33,347 bases of DNA, taken from positions 1 through 33,347 of the forward strand of contig JAQYPV010000010.1 in the NCBI GenBank assembly GCA_028726605.1, read 5' to 3'. The notes beneath the pieces are model-generated. The model did no database searches and was not told where the DNA came from. It was given only the letters and a program-made list of their open reading frames with translations. Below, one piece after another: positions 1 through 7,296 of the stretch (position 1 is its first letter; each line of letters starts with the position of its first letter). Origin of the DNA: Peptoniphilaceae bacterium. GTDB lineage: Bacteria; Bacillota; Clostridia; Tissierellales; Peptoniphilaceae. The translations under genes and the position numbers were made by a program.

Positions 1-21
1 CGCGCGCCGCCGGTCCTTCCT

Positions 22-1671
22 TTATTCGCCAACTTTTTCGAAGTCATACGCGGGATGCTTGCACACCGGGCAGACGAAGTCGTCCGGGAGTTCGTCGCCC
101 ACGTACTCGTAGCCGCAAACACGGCAGCGCCAGATCGTCTGTCCGTCTTCGGTGCGGCCGACAGCTTCGGGCTGCGGCTTAATCTCAGACTGATAGTAGT
201 CATACGTCGCAGAGGCAACGTCGTTCAAGACTTCCATTTTTTCGACTTCCCCGACGAAAATGGTGTGCGATCCCGCGTCGACCGCGTCGGTGACGCTGAC
301 GAGGAAATAAGCGTTCGTCCCTTCTGTGATGTAGCGCTGTTCGTGCTCCGTTTCCTCCCAGGCATCGAAACCGTCGAATTTGTCGACGTCGGTCCCCGAC
401 TGGAAACCAAAGCGCTGGAACAGCTCAAAGGGCGCCTCCTCGCTCAGCACGGAAACGGTAAAATAGCCCCCTTCGTGAATCATATCGTGCGTAGCGGTCG
501 ACTTTTCGACGCTGATGCTCATCAAATTGGGCTTCGACGCTGCTTGGATGGCGGTGTTGATGATGCAGGCATTCGCGTGATTCTCATCGACGACGGTCAG
601 GACGTGCAAGCCGTAACTTAAGGTGTGCATTGGAGAAGCGAAGTGAACCTCCTCCTTCTTCTCTTTGTCGGCCGCCTTCTGGCTCTCCTCGGAAAGTCCG
701 CCCCCATTTTCACGAATAAGCTGGTCGCGAATCATGCGGTATTTGATCACCGGCCCATCGCCTTGCAGCAGCGTCTCCCCCATCTGCAACGACGTCGCCT
801 TGGGCTTTTGCGTGATGACGACGCGGCGATCCTGCCGTTCCACGAATTTGTTGGCGTATTTTCCCGTCCATGCGATGAAGCGGTCGATGAGTCGCACGCC
901 CGTCATTTTGGAGTAAAAGCGGATGTACATCATGGTGTTTTCGTCATCGACCGGCGCAAAGTAAATCATCACCAGCATCTTGTCGCTGATGTGATTGAGC
1001 CACAAATTCGGAAAGAGGAAGTTCAGATTGGTCTCTTTAATGACGCTGTTTTCCGGTTTGCGCGGCGTCTGTCCATGATCTTTTTCGTTATCCGCGCTGG
1101 TCTGCAACAAGTGGCCGTCCCAGAGCACTTTCGGGCCGTTGACCAGCGTCTTATCGCCGCGGCCGATGGAATTCCAGTGCACGATGGGCACGTGCACGAC
1201 GTCGAGCTGATTTTCGATGGCGCGGCTGTAGTGCGTCGACCACGGGTCGGCCAATTCGCTGTAGATGTCATTCTCGTGGATGTGATCGTAGAAAAACGGC
1301 AGTGCCTCTGTCTTCTTTTCGTCATCGCCATACCAGAGGTAGATGATGCCAAATTGCTCGCGCACCGAATACGCCTTGACGTTAAAAATGCTCAGGTCTT
1401 CTGTGGTGGCCTTGCCCAGCGCCGGCACAAAAGTGCACGTGCCATCTGTGGCGAACTCCAGCCCGTGGAACGGACAGCGAACGCAGTTATTCTCTACTTT
1501 CCCGCCACCCAGCGAGGCCCCGCGATGCGGACACTGATCGGACACGCACCCCAGCGTCCCGGCATCGTTTCGAAAAAAGACCAAATCCATTCCCAACCGC
1601 TTCACGCTCACCAAGTGGCCATTCTTGACCGCCTTGGACGGGAGCACCGCATACCATTGATTCTTTATCAT
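22..1671 (-). CDS. Rieske oxygenase-flavin reductase-rubredoxin fusion protein
   Basis: 549 aa with three redox modules in one chain. Residues about 1-110 are a Rieske [2Fe-2S] domain with the exact CxH-x16-CxxH spacing (C47, H49, C66, H69). Residues about 110-335 resemble the catalytic domain of PaO/vanillate-type Rieske oxygenases, with the mononuclear iron motif D157, H160, H165 inside ENQLDVVHVPIVH. Residues about 345-490 look like a flavin reductase-like FMN-binding domain. The last 36 residues are a rubredoxin-like knuckle pair (C516/C519 and C534/C537). The flavin reductase plus rubredoxin tail matches the architecture of clostridial high-molecular-weight rubredoxin, so the chain probably carries its own electron-transfer partners. 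The substrate is unknown. ATG at 1671 follows AGAGGAA. It is transcribed divergently from the LysR gene, which suggests control by that regulator (inference). Function could be hydroxylation/demethylation or oxygen scavenging. Confidence 0.88.
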   Translation of the reverse strand: MIKNQWYAVLPSKAVKNGHLVSVKRLGMDLVFFRNDAGTLGCVSDQCPHRGASLGGGKVENNCVRCPFHGLEFATDGTCTFVPALGKATTEDLSIFNVKAYSVREQFGIIYLWYGDDEKKTEALPFFYDHIHENDIYSELADPWSTHYSRAIENQLDVVHVPIVHWNSIGRGDKTLVNGPKVLWDGHLLQTSADNEKDHGQTPRKPENSVIKETNLNFLFPNLWLNHISDKMLVMIYFAPVDDENTMMYIRFYSKMTGVRLIDRFIAWTGKYANKFVERQDRRVVITQKPKATSLQMGETLLQGDGPVIKYRMIRDQLIRENGGGLSEESQKAADKEKKEEVHFASPMHTLSYGLHVLTVVDENHANACIINTAIQAASKPNLMSISVEKSTATHDMIHEGGYFTVSVLSEEAPFELFQRFGFQSGTDVDKFDGFDAWEETEHEQRYITEGTNAYFLVSVTDAVDAGSHTIFVGEVEKMEVLNDVASATYDYYQSEIKPQPEAVGRTEDGQTIWRCRVCGYEYVGDELPDDFVCPVCKHPAYDFEKVGE

Positions 1672-1935
1672 ACATTCCTCTTTCTTGATTACAATTTTTC
1701 CCGACTCGATTCACGCGTAAGACACGAAGTCGATCCGGCGGGAGAATGTCACGTCGTATTGATTACAGTCTATTATTTCACAGAGCAGACCACAATTTTC
1801 ATCCCATTTTTCGCTTCTATGGTATATTGAGCAAATAGAACGATATTGAGTGCAGAGGGATCTTGGACGAAAGCATGCTGGGTTAGCGCTGATTGACGAA
1901 TGCAGTCACTTCTCGCAGCCTGATGGGAGGCGCAC
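1672..1935. promoter_or_regulatory. Divergent promoter region with candidate LysR operator
   Basis: This 264-bp gap separates the minus-strand oxygenase from the plus-strand LysR regulator. LysR-type regulators usually bind such divergent gaps. The sequence shows a direct repeat ATATTGAG at 1824-1831 and 1843-1850 (period 19, about two helical turns) in an AT-rich patch. Core promoter elements are not clear enough to call. The LysR ribosome binding site GGGAGG precedes ATG 1936. Confidence 0.4.
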
Positions 1936-2817
1936 ATGAATCTCACTCCTTTGAAATACTATGTCTCGGTCGTCGAACACAACAGTTTTACAAAAGCGGC
2001 CAATGCCCTTTACGTGAGTCAATCTGCGGTGAGTAAAGCGGTAAAATCTCTGGAAGACGAGTGGGGCGTCATGCTGCTACAGCGCCAGGGCAAAGAAGTG
2101 ATGATGACGGACGCCGGTAAACAAGTCTACCTTTATGCCAAGGACATCTTCTCTCACATCAATGCCAAGACCGACGAACTGAAGCGCCTTCTGGCCGAAT
2201 CCCAACCGACGGTAAAACTAGCATTACCCCCTTCCGTGGGCATCATCTACTTTTCGAAGTCCCTTCTGGCCTTTCAAAATAAGTATCCGACCATTCGCCT
2301 CCAGACCGTCGAGCTGACATCGAAACACCTCATTCAGAGTGTGGACGAAGGAGAACTGGATTTGGGCGTGGTCATCGAGCCGTTCGACGACAAGCGTTTC
2401 GATAAGAAGACCGTCCTTCAATCCGAAGCCGTCTTGATCACGTCAAAAGATCATCCCCTTGCGCAAAAAAAGGCCGTGCCCTTTGCCGCCCTCGACCATC
2501 TGCCCTATTTATCTGTCTCCAAAGATTACATGTACTATGACCGATCGATGAAACTCTTCGAGCAAGCGCACGTGCGCCCCAACGTCATCTTCGAATCCTA
2601 TCAATGGGACCTCATCCTGACCCTCGTCGCCGAAAATCAAGGCGTCTCCATCATGCCCAAGCCGCTGATCGAAAAGGCGATGTCCATGAATTTAGCCCAA
2701 CTCCACCTCACTGATCCCAAATTTCCTTGGGGCCTCTCGATCATTTACAAGAGATGTACCCGCTTGCGCCCCGAAGTGCAGACGTTTCTGGCGTTTCACC
2801 AGGAAGAGCGAGTTTAA
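1936..2817 (+). CDS. LysR-family transcriptional regulator
   Basis: 293 aa, the usual LTTR length. The N-terminal 60 residues are a typical winged helix-turn-helix: LKYYVSVVEHNSFTKAAN, then LYVSQSAVSKAVKSLE, then a wing. Residues about 90-290 form the periplasmic-binding-protein-like effector domain, including the SGELDLGVV-like stretch (EGELDLGVVIEP) and the late ENQGVSIMPK motif. ATG 1936 has GGGAGG seven bases upstream. It is divergent from the Rieske fusion gene and upstream of the transporter/CoA-transferase/hydrolase operon. By LTTR convention it likely senses the substrate or an intermediate and controls one or both units; the effector cannot be read from sequence. Confidence 0.92.
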   Translation: MNLTPLKYYVSVVEHNSFTKAANALYVSQSAVSKAVKSLEDEWGVMLLQRQGKEVMMTDAGKQVYLYAKDIFSHINAKTDELKRLLAESQPTVKLALPPSVGIIYFSKSLLAFQNKYPTIRLQTVELTSKHLIQSVDEGELDLGVVIEPFDDKRFDKKTVLQSEAVLITSKDHPLAQKKAVPFAALDHLPYLSVSKDYMYYDRSMKLFEQAHVRPNVIFESYQWDLILTLVAENQGVSIMPKPLIEKAMSMNLAQLHLTDPKFPWGLSIIYKRCTRLRPEVQTFLAFHQEERV

Positions 2818-2877
2818 GACGTATCGCACATGAATTGATTACCTCTTCCGGTAAATGATGGAAAGAAAGGAGATCTC

Positions 2878-3077
2878 ATGACTCAAAAGACTTTTTGCGA
2901 GGAATGCAGAAAAGAAGTCACTTATACAACTCATTTCGAACCGATGACAGGCACAATTTGACGACCACTTTTGATGATTCTGTATTATCAGCAACGGTAA
3001 GAGCGAAATACAACATGGTAAACCCTCGCGACATCACAGATTATGGACGAGATATGTTCCAGCAACTTGTTTACTAA
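2878..3077 (+). pseudogene. Truncated YgiT-type zinc-finger protein remnant
   Basis: An ORF with a good start (AAAGGAG then ATG 2878) runs only 27 codons to TGA 2959. Its FCEECRKEVTY knuckle and the following THFEPMTGTI resemble the start of small YgiT/MqsA-type zinc-finger proteins. Another frame then continues to 3077, ending in PRDITDYGRDMFQQLVY, which vaguely resembles the later 'EI.DYNL..LYD' part of the same family. The second CxxC knuckle is missing. I read it as a frameshifted, internally deleted remnant of an antitoxin-like gene. A short functional peptide cannot be excluded. Confidence 0.45.
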
Positions 3078-3092
3078 AATTTGAAGTCCTTT

Positions 3093-3127
3093 ACAACGAG
3101 CATCTTCCACCCCAAGATGCTCGTTGT
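3093..3127. terminator. 14-bp perfect hairpin, possible terminator
   Basis: ACAACGAGCATCTT at 3093-3106 pairs perfectly with 3114-3127 around a 7-base loop. No clean T-run follows on either strand, so it may be a terminator for the remnant/LysR side or another RNA structure. About 195 bp without genes follow before the MFS start at 3323. Confidence 0.5.
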
Positions 3128-3322
3128 CGTTCGCATTATCCTGTAATGAATGTATTTCATGCTTCGATGAAACACTAATATCACAATTCGTTTTAGACAC
3201 TTTACAATAGATACAGAGGGATGAACGAGCCGCTCAGAAAACGTTTCTATCAAATTGTGGAGACGGATCTGACAGGGCCGAATTCCTCCGAAACAGATGA
3301 CCACTGAAAGAAAGGAGTCGAA

Positions 3323-4516
3323 ATGTCATCCCGAAAGTCAAATGCAAGGGCGATCACAGTGGAATTGATCATGTTTTTCACTTACGCCTTTTTTGCGGTG
3401 AACTGGATTGCAGGTACAACGCTAACCACGGAAATTATGGAGTTCTTCCATTTGGAAAGCTACGCTTCGGCGACGCTGATTTCGAACGCGATCACTGTCG
3501 CTAAAATTATCGGAAACTTCCTCGCGGCATGGTTTCTCGTGAAGCTCTTACCGAAAAAAGCCATTGGATTCGCATCGTTTCTCATCGTTGCGGGTTGCGC
3601 CATGGCCGTTTTCGCGCAGCAGTATGCGATGTTCATCATCGGACGCTTTGTGATGGGATTTGGTGGCGCGCTTTATGTCGTCTATTTCAGCCCCATGGTG
3701 GTTCACTACTTTTCTCCCGAACAACGACCCGCAGTAAACGCCGCCAACGGTGTGGCGTATAACCTCGGCAGCATCATCGCCCTGATCATCGTCGCTCCGA
3801 TCATTCATTGGCTTCAAACATGGCAGTACAGCATGGCATTCTTCGCTGCCATTAGCCTCGTGCTCTTCATTCTCTGGCTGGTTGCCGGCGAAGATTTCCC
3901 CATCAATCAGACGACGGCGAACGATAAGACAGATAACGGATCTTTCATAGAAGATCTCAAAAAGCCATTTAACTGGATCTTTCCCTTTACGTATTCAGGG
4001 CTTCTCATGCTGTACATCGTCGTCTTGACCATGTTCCCGCAGGCCCAGCTGAGCAATGTCAATTCCTCAACCCTCTCGACGCTCATGGCCGTTGGCGGCA
4101 TCATCGGCTCCCTCCTCGCCATTGCATTGAGCAAAAAGTACAGCAAACGCCTTCCGGTGATTCGCCTGTGCGGCATCGTGATGACCGTTATGGCCTTTGT
4201 GATGTTTAACGTCACCATTCCCTTTGTGTCTTACCTGTCGGCGCTCTTGTTGGGCATCCTCATGTTCTTACCGGTGACCTCTCTCGTCTCGATTCCTCAG
4301 GAACTGCCGGGGATGACGCCGGAGAAGATCACGCGCACGATGGGACTGTTCTGGGCCATTTCTTACATCATTGAAACCATCGTCTATTTCCTCTTAGGAA
4401 AAGTGGTAGAAGCTCAAGGCGGGAGTTTCCAGGGTGCTCTCAACATCGCAGCCGTGTTGAGTCTCACGTTCTTCATTGGCTCTTTCTTACTCCCCGAGAC
4501 GAGAAAAGACGGATGA
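3323..4516 (+). CDS. Major facilitator superfamily (MFS) transporter
   Basis: 397 aa, almost wholly hydrophobic, with about 12 predicted membrane segments split by a charged central loop near residues 190-215 (the DFPINQTTANDKTDNG region). An MFS-like signature appears after the fourth segment (FIIGRFVMGFGGALYVVYFSP). It resembles small-anion/carboxylate MFS carriers (CynX/OFA-like) in general layout, but the substrate is not evident. ATG 3323 follows AAAGGAG. Its stop (TGA 4514-4516) lies just before the CoA-transferase, so the two are co-transcribed. It probably imports the compound handled by the neighbouring CoA-transferase and hydrolase (inference). Confidence 0.85.
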   Translation: MSSRKSNARAITVELIMFFTYAFFAVNWIAGTTLTTEIMEFFHLESYASATLISNAITVAKIIGNFLAAWFLVKLLPKKAIGFASFLIVAGCAMAVFAQQYAMFIIGRFVMGFGGALYVVYFSPMVVHYFSPEQRPAVNAANGVAYNLGSIIALIIVAPIIHWLQTWQYSMAFFAAISLVLFILWLVAGEDFPINQTTANDKTDNGSFIEDLKKPFNWIFPFTYSGLLMLYIVVLTMFPQAQLSNVNSSTLSTLMAVGGIIGSLLAIALSKKYSKRLPVIRLCGIVMTVMAFVMFNVTIPFVSYLSALLLGILMFLPVTSLVSIPQELPGMTPEKITRTMGLFWAISYIIETIVYFLLGKVVEAQGGSFQGALNIAAVLSLTFFIGSFLLPETRKDG

Positions 4517-4554
4517 CAAAAAATATAGAAAAAAAAACAAAAAAGGAGCAAACC

Positions 4555-5889
4555 ATGAAAAGCATTCAGGAAATGTACCAAGAGCGTCTGATGACGGCGG
4601 AGCAGGCGTTGGAACTCGTGCAGGATCACGATTATCTGTTTTCTGCGCAGGCGACGGGTGAGCCGGAGGCGATTTTGTCGAAGTTGCAGCACTTGAAGAA
4701 CACGGGCGTGCACGATGTCGTCATCAACACGTGCCTGCCCATGAAACCCTATCCGGCCTTTCACGACCCGGAACTGGAAGGCATTCTCTGGCACAACGCG
4801 TGGTTTTTCAACGCAGATTTGCGCAAGGCCAATCAGGAGGGTTTTGTGAGCGCCATTCCGCAGAGTTCGACCTCCGTGTTGCGCAAGCGGATGCAGCGCA
4901 ATGCGGCCGAAGGGCGTCGCAATGTCGTCCTCGCGACGGTGTCTCCCATGGACAAACACGGCTACATGTCACTTTCCGTGAGCGCGATCTATGAGATGGA
5001 TCTCATCCGATCCGGAGCGGTCGTCATTTTGGAGGTCAATCCCAACTATCCGCGCACGTTCGGCGACACCTTCGTGCACGTTTCTCAAGCGGATGCGCTC
5101 GTGGAATCGAATCGCCCCATCGTGACAGCGAACCTCGCCCCCTACACAGACGTGGACGCCAAAATCGGCGCGTACATTGCAGAACTCGTGGAAGACGGAT
5201 CGACCATTCAGCTCGGGATCGGCAACATCCCGAACGCCGTCGCCAACGAACTTAAGAGCAAAAAGCACCTGGGTATTCACACCGAGATGTTCACGGAGAC
5301 CATGGTGGACCTCATCGAATGCGGCGCCGTGGACAACTCCCAAAAAGGACTCTTGGACGGCTTCTCGGTGGCATCCTTCACGATGGGATCGCAACGCCTC
5401 TACGACTTTCTGGATGACAACCCGTCCGTGCTTTTCAAATCCTGCACGTTTACGAACGATCCCTACACCATCGGCCAAAACCGTAAATTCGTCTCCATCA
5501 ATGCCACGCTCGAAGTGGACCTCATGGGACAAGCGGCATCAGAGTCCATCGGCCCGCATCAGTGGTCCGGCACGGGCGGCCAGTCGGAAACCGTCCAGGG
5601 CGCGCAGATGTCCGATGGCGGCAAGTCCATTCTGGCCTTCCATTCCACCTACACGACGAAGGATAAAGACGGAAAAGACGTGCTCCACTCCAAAATCGTC
5701 CCGATGCTGCAGCGCGGCGCTGCCGTCACGACATCGCGAAATGATGTGGACTACGTTGTGACGGAATATGGCGTGGCGTGGCTGCGGGGCGCGAACATCC
5801 GTCAACGCGTGCAGGCTCTGGCGAAGATTGCGCACCCCAAGTTCCGCGAACAGCTCTTGGCCGACGCGAAGAAATACGGCATTCAATAA
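4555..5889 (+). CDS. Acetyl-CoA hydrolase/CoA-transferase family protein
   Basis: 444 aa from ATG 4555, chosen because AAAAAGGAG sits just upstream. An in-frame ATG at 4513 overlaps the MFS stop but lacks such a site. The protein belongs to the family of butyryl-CoA:acetate and 4-hydroxybutyrate CoA-transferases. It has an N-terminal domain with PSSTS-like loop (IPQSSTSVLRK), the GIGNIPNAV segment, the GIHTEMFTE motif carrying the likely catalytic glutamate, and the late GTGGQSE and YGVAWLRG motifs. Such enzymes move CoA between acetate and short-chain or hydroxy acids in fermentation. Its place after a transporter and before a hydrolase suggests activation of the imported acid by CoA transfer. 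Which acid cannot be told. Confidence 0.88.
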   Translation: MKSIQEMYQERLMTAEQALELVQDHDYLFSAQATGEPEAILSKLQHLKNTGVHDVVINTCLPMKPYPAFHDPELEGILWHNAWFFNADLRKANQEGFVSAIPQSSTSVLRKRMQRNAAEGRRNVVLATVSPMDKHGYMSLSVSAIYEMDLIRSGAVVILEVNPNYPRTFGDTFVHVSQADALVESNRPIVTANLAPYTDVDAKIGAYIAELVEDGSTIQLGIGNIPNAVANELKSKKHLGIHTEMFTETMVDLIECGAVDNSQKGLLDGFSVASFTMGSQRLYDFLDDNPSVLFKSCTFTNDPYTIGQNRKFVSINATLEVDLMGQAASESIGPHQWSGTGGQSETVQGAQMSDGGKSILAFHSTYTTKDKDGKDVLHSKIVPMLQRGAAVTTSRNDVDYVVTEYGVAWLRGANIRQRVQALAKIAHPKFREQLLADAKKYGIQ

Positions 5890-5950
5890 TGAATTGAGAT
5901 TCAGCCGTAACGAACGACGGAATGGACATCGCAACACAAAGGAGGAAAAC

Positions 5951-6856
5951 ATGCTCGGAAAACTCACACACCACTTTTTTACGACGAAGGCCGGAGAATA
6001 TCTGTCCTACTATCAGGACGGCGACGTTGTGAATGACAAGCCGCGCGTCCTCCTGATTCACGGCAACGCCACGCGAGCCATGGACTGGGAGGAGGTGGTT
6101 CTGCAGTGGCAGGACACCTACCATCTGCTCGTCCCGGATTTGAGGGGCTACGGCGACAGCTCCTACCACAATCCCGCGACAACACTTCAGGAAATAGCCG
6201 CAGATCTCATGGAACTCGTGGAAGCGCTGGAATGGAAGGACTTCGCCGTCATCGGTTGGTCGCTCGGGGGAGGCGTGGCCGTGGAATTCTGCCGTTTCGT
6301 GCCGGAACGCGTGACCAAGCTCATTTTGACGGCTGCCATGGGCATGGTCGGCTACCCCATGCCCGCCATCGACCAGGAAGGCATTCATTTTGATCGACCG
6401 CTCAAAACGAAAGAGGAAGTGGCCAACAGCGCCTACTATCTGCCCACCGCTCTGGCGCTCGACCGTCAAGATGAGGCGACGCTGCGCGCCGGCATCGCCG
6501 GGCTCTTTCACCGCACCACGCCAAGCGAGAAAGTCATCCAGCGCATTTTGGATTCGGAATACCAGCAGCGCAACCTCTTGGACATGGACTACGCCCTCCT
6601 GATCTACAACAGCACGGACGCGCCGAATCTCTCTGGCTTCGAAGGCACGGGACATCTTCACGATCTGAAAGTGCCCATTTTGCTCCTTCACGGCAAAGAG
6701 GACACCGTTGTGTCGTACAAACTGGCGGAACAAAATCAGGCGCTTTTCGGCGAGACTTCGAAATTCGTGTTGTTTGAGGACTGTGGTCATGCGCTGCATC
6801 TCGAGAACCCTGAAAAGTGGTTTGAGGAAACGGAGCGGTTCCTGGCGGAAAACTGA
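5951..6856 (+). CDS. Alpha/beta hydrolase
   Basis: 301 aa from ATG 5951, which follows AAAGGAGGAAAAC; longer in-frame starts lie inside the CoA-transferase and lack a ribosome binding site. Classical alpha/beta-hydrolase landmarks are visible: oxyanion-loop HGNA near residues 37-40, nucleophile elbow GWSLGG with Ser104, acid Asp251 in LHGKEDTVV, and His280 in DCGHALHLENPE. Thus the triad is complete. A cap domain lies between about residues 135 and 215. It resembles small-ester/lactone and C-C bond hydrolases, but the substrate is unknown. It is the last gene of the MFS-CoA-transferase-hydrolase operon, ending before the terminator at 6991. Confidence 0.87.
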   Translation: MLGKLTHHFFTTKAGEYLSYYQDGDVVNDKPRVLLIHGNATRAMDWEEVVLQWQDTYHLLVPDLRGYGDSSYHNPATTLQEIAADLMELVEALEWKDFAVIGWSLGGGVAVEFCRFVPERVTKLILTAAMGMVGYPMPAIDQEGIHFDRPLKTKEEVANSAYYLPTALALDRQDEATLRAGIAGLFHRTTPSEKVIQRILDSEYQQRNLLDMDYALLIYNSTDAPNLSGFEGTGHLHDLKVPILLLHGKEDTVVSYKLAEQNQALFGETSKFVLFEDCGHALHLENPEKWFEETERFLAEN

Positions 6857-6990
6857 GGCACACCTGGCCCCGCGTTGGGCGCGTCAACGAAAAGGGGCGT
6901 TACCGTCTCGCGCCATGCCGTACGGCTTTGCAAAATGAAAATCACAATCCCATTTGCGGTCAATCTTGTCAGTTGTAAATTCAAAGAAGA

Positions 6991-7030
6991 AAAACGGTCG
7001 TCAAGGATCTCTGCCCTTGACGACCGTTTT
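6991..7030 (+). terminator. Strong intrinsic terminator after the catabolic operon
   Basis: AAAACGGTCGTCAAGG at 6991-7006 pairs with CCTTGACGACCGTTTT at 7015-7030 around an 8-base loop, followed by TCTC. The A-run on the 5' side makes it usable from either strand. It separates the hydrolase from the mgtE unit. Confidence 0.85.
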
Positions 7031-7100
7031 TCTCTTGGGTCTCTTTTGCGTTTACCGCGTCTCGATTCTCCCAAAGGTGGTGAACAGGTTGAGCGCTTTG

Positions 7101-7109
7101 TGTTATCAT
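7101..7109 (+). promoter_or_regulatory. Candidate extended -10 promoter for the mgtE leader
   Basis: TGTTATCAT gives TG-n-TATCAT, an extended -10 close to consensus, about 30 bp upstream of the leader ORF ribosome binding site. No convincing -35 hexamer is seen. Confidence 0.35.
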
Positions 7110-7148
7110 GACAGTGGTCAATCGACTCAGAGTAAAGGAGGAATGGGA

Positions 7149-7232
7149 ATGAAAACCGACATATGCGGTGATTCAATAGATGATCGATTACGCATGAACG
7201 CCGTCGGTTTCCATCGCATCGTTTTGCGCTGA
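7149..7232 (+). CDS. 27-aa leader peptide ORF upstream of mgtE
   Basis: ATG 7149 (a second in-frame ATG lies at 7143) follows AAAGGAGGAATGGGA and opens a 27-codon frame ending at TGA 7230-7232. The peptide starts MKTDICGDSIDD and ends HRIVLR. It resembles no family I know. The good ribosome binding site, the position directly upstream of mgtE and the following hairpin over the mgtE ribosome binding site suggest a translated leader that controls the transporter, as magnesium-transporter leaders do in enterobacteria. That role is inference. It could also be an unrelated small protein or not be translated. Confidence 0.4.
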   Translation: MKTDICGDSIDDRLRMNAVGFHRIVLR

Positions 7233-7266
7233 GCCGTCCGTTTTTTCGTGATTTTTTCTGTTGAAT

Positions 7267-7295
7267 CTCCTCGCACGTCAGGCAGGAGGTTTTTT
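7267..7295 (+). promoter_or_regulatory. Hairpin sequestering the mgtE ribosome binding site
   Basis: CTCCT..GC at 7267-7274 can pair with GC.AGGAG at 7282-7288, enclosing the AGGAGG that serves ATG 7297. TTTTTT follows immediately, so the same structure could act as a terminator. Short (about 7 bp with one bulge) but exactly placed. Confidence 0.45.
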
Positions 7296-7296
7296 A

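Noticed and set aside
625-1830. 401-codon plus-strand open frame opposite the Rieske fusion
   Set aside because: It is a mirror of a clearly conserved minus-strand gene, has no ribosome binding site and its translation resembles no protein; GC-rich codon use explains it.
4513-4554. Upstream ATG of the CoA-transferase overlapping the MFS stop
   Set aside because: It would add a lysine-rich 14-residue leader not seen in the family, while ATG 4555 has the ribosome binding site.
7040-7296. M-box magnesium riboswitch before mgtE
   Set aside because: I could not find the conserved M-box core or its three-helix layout by eye; a covariance search would settle it.
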